Below, one piece after another: positions 63,855-64,000 of a DNA stretch of 64,000 bases. Below the pieces are notes generated by a model, which worked only from the letters and a program-made list of their open reading frames with translations, ran no database searches and had not been told where the DNA came from. Each line of letters begins with the position of its first letter. The first letter of the stretch is position 1. Both the position numbers and the translations under genes were made by a program. The DNA comes from Podospora comata (taxonomy: Eukaryota; Ascomycota; Sordariomycetes; Sordariales; Podosporaceae), in NCBI GenBank assembly GCA_017354895.1, contig CP071493.1, forward strand, positions 1,860,001 to 1,924,000. Reading direction: 5' to 3'.

Positions 63855-64000
63855 TCACTCACGGATCGCCCACGTAAGCCTTTGGATGTTTTCAGGCGTA
63901 GTTCTACAACAGCCACCGATCAAGAATGAACTCCATCCCCCAGTATCATAAGCCTCCCTGACCACCATAGCAAGCTGACGTTCCCATGATACATCCTCCG
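63855..64000 (-). CDS. Homocysteine S-methyltransferase, C-terminal end (partial)
   Basis: The frame enters from the right edge and ends at TGA 63855-63857. It reads ERQLAMVVREAYDTGGW, then FLIGGCCRTTPENIQRL and WAIRE. GGCCRTTP is the zinc-thiolate motif of the homocysteine S-methyltransferase/betaine-homocysteine methyltransferase fold, which transfers a methyl group (from S-methylmethionine in fungi and plants) to homocysteine to make methionine. The spacing from the motif to the C terminus fits yeast Mht1/Sam4-like enzymes. The rest of the gene lies outside the window. Confidence 0.85.
   Translation of the reverse strand, partial: EDVSWERQLAMVVREAYDTGGWSSFLIGGCCRTTPENIQRLTWAIRE

Overview
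This window looks like nuclear DNA of a filamentous ascomycete, most probably Sordariomycetes and close to Sordariales. The evidence is compact genes with short GT..AG introns carrying CTNAC-type branch sites, C-rich third codon positions, CT-rich leaders, a tRNA-Leu(AAG) with a 40-nt anticodon-loop intron, and a sugar transporter whose N- and C-terminal sequences match my memory of Neurospora crassa CDT-1. There is no bacterial organisation; all calls were made by reading, splicing by eye and family recognition, without database searches.

Layout. 0.3-7.1 kb: a decayed gene of unknown family, an intact metal-dependent amidohydrolase, a prolyl-4-hydroxylase-type dioxygenase and an SDR. 10.2-15.2 kb: the MAPK-activated kinase RCK2/Srk1 (five exons), with a 69-codon in-frame extension beyond its TAG stop, then a Thr/Ser/Arg-repeat protein. 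16.2-21.4 kb: a small secreted protein candidate, a decayed zinc-finger-like gene, a second SDR and a six-exon DAL5-type transporter. 22.1-24.3 kb: two decayed nuclear-looking genes. 24.6-29.8 kb: a DUF1624/HGSNAT-like membrane acyltransferase, a conserved-looking four-exon unknown and a broken HET-domain gene. 30.1-38.4 kb: gene-poor, with tRNA-Lys, a SCOC/Slo1-like coiled-coil protein, tRNA-Leu and an alkaline ceramidase. 38.7-42.4 kb: a solo LTR and a decayed NB-ARC/TPR NLR gene. 43.7-48.1 kb: small orphan genes and a relic. 49.2-56.8 kb: the cellodextrin transporter, an ECHDC3-like hydratase/isomerase and a LAT-family amino-acid permease. 58.3 kb: a small Cys-rich protein. The right edge cuts the C terminus of a homocysteine S-methyltransferase.

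Functional picture. The intact genes are housekeeping, nutrition or signalling genes (nutrient uptake, sphingolipid turnover, stress kinase, redox enzymes) and do not form an obvious biosynthetic cluster. Between them lie at least five broken genes, including two allorecognition/innate-immunity types (HET and NLR). They retain long readable frames interrupted by a few stops or single-base frame changes, so the decay appears recent, or some lesions may be assembly errors. The most unusual points are the RCK2 post-stop frame, the broken NLR close to a solo LTR, the tandem CCAAT units inside that LTR, a 55-bp duplication shared by two orphan genes, and a 54-nt near-perfect inverted repeat at 61.3 kb.
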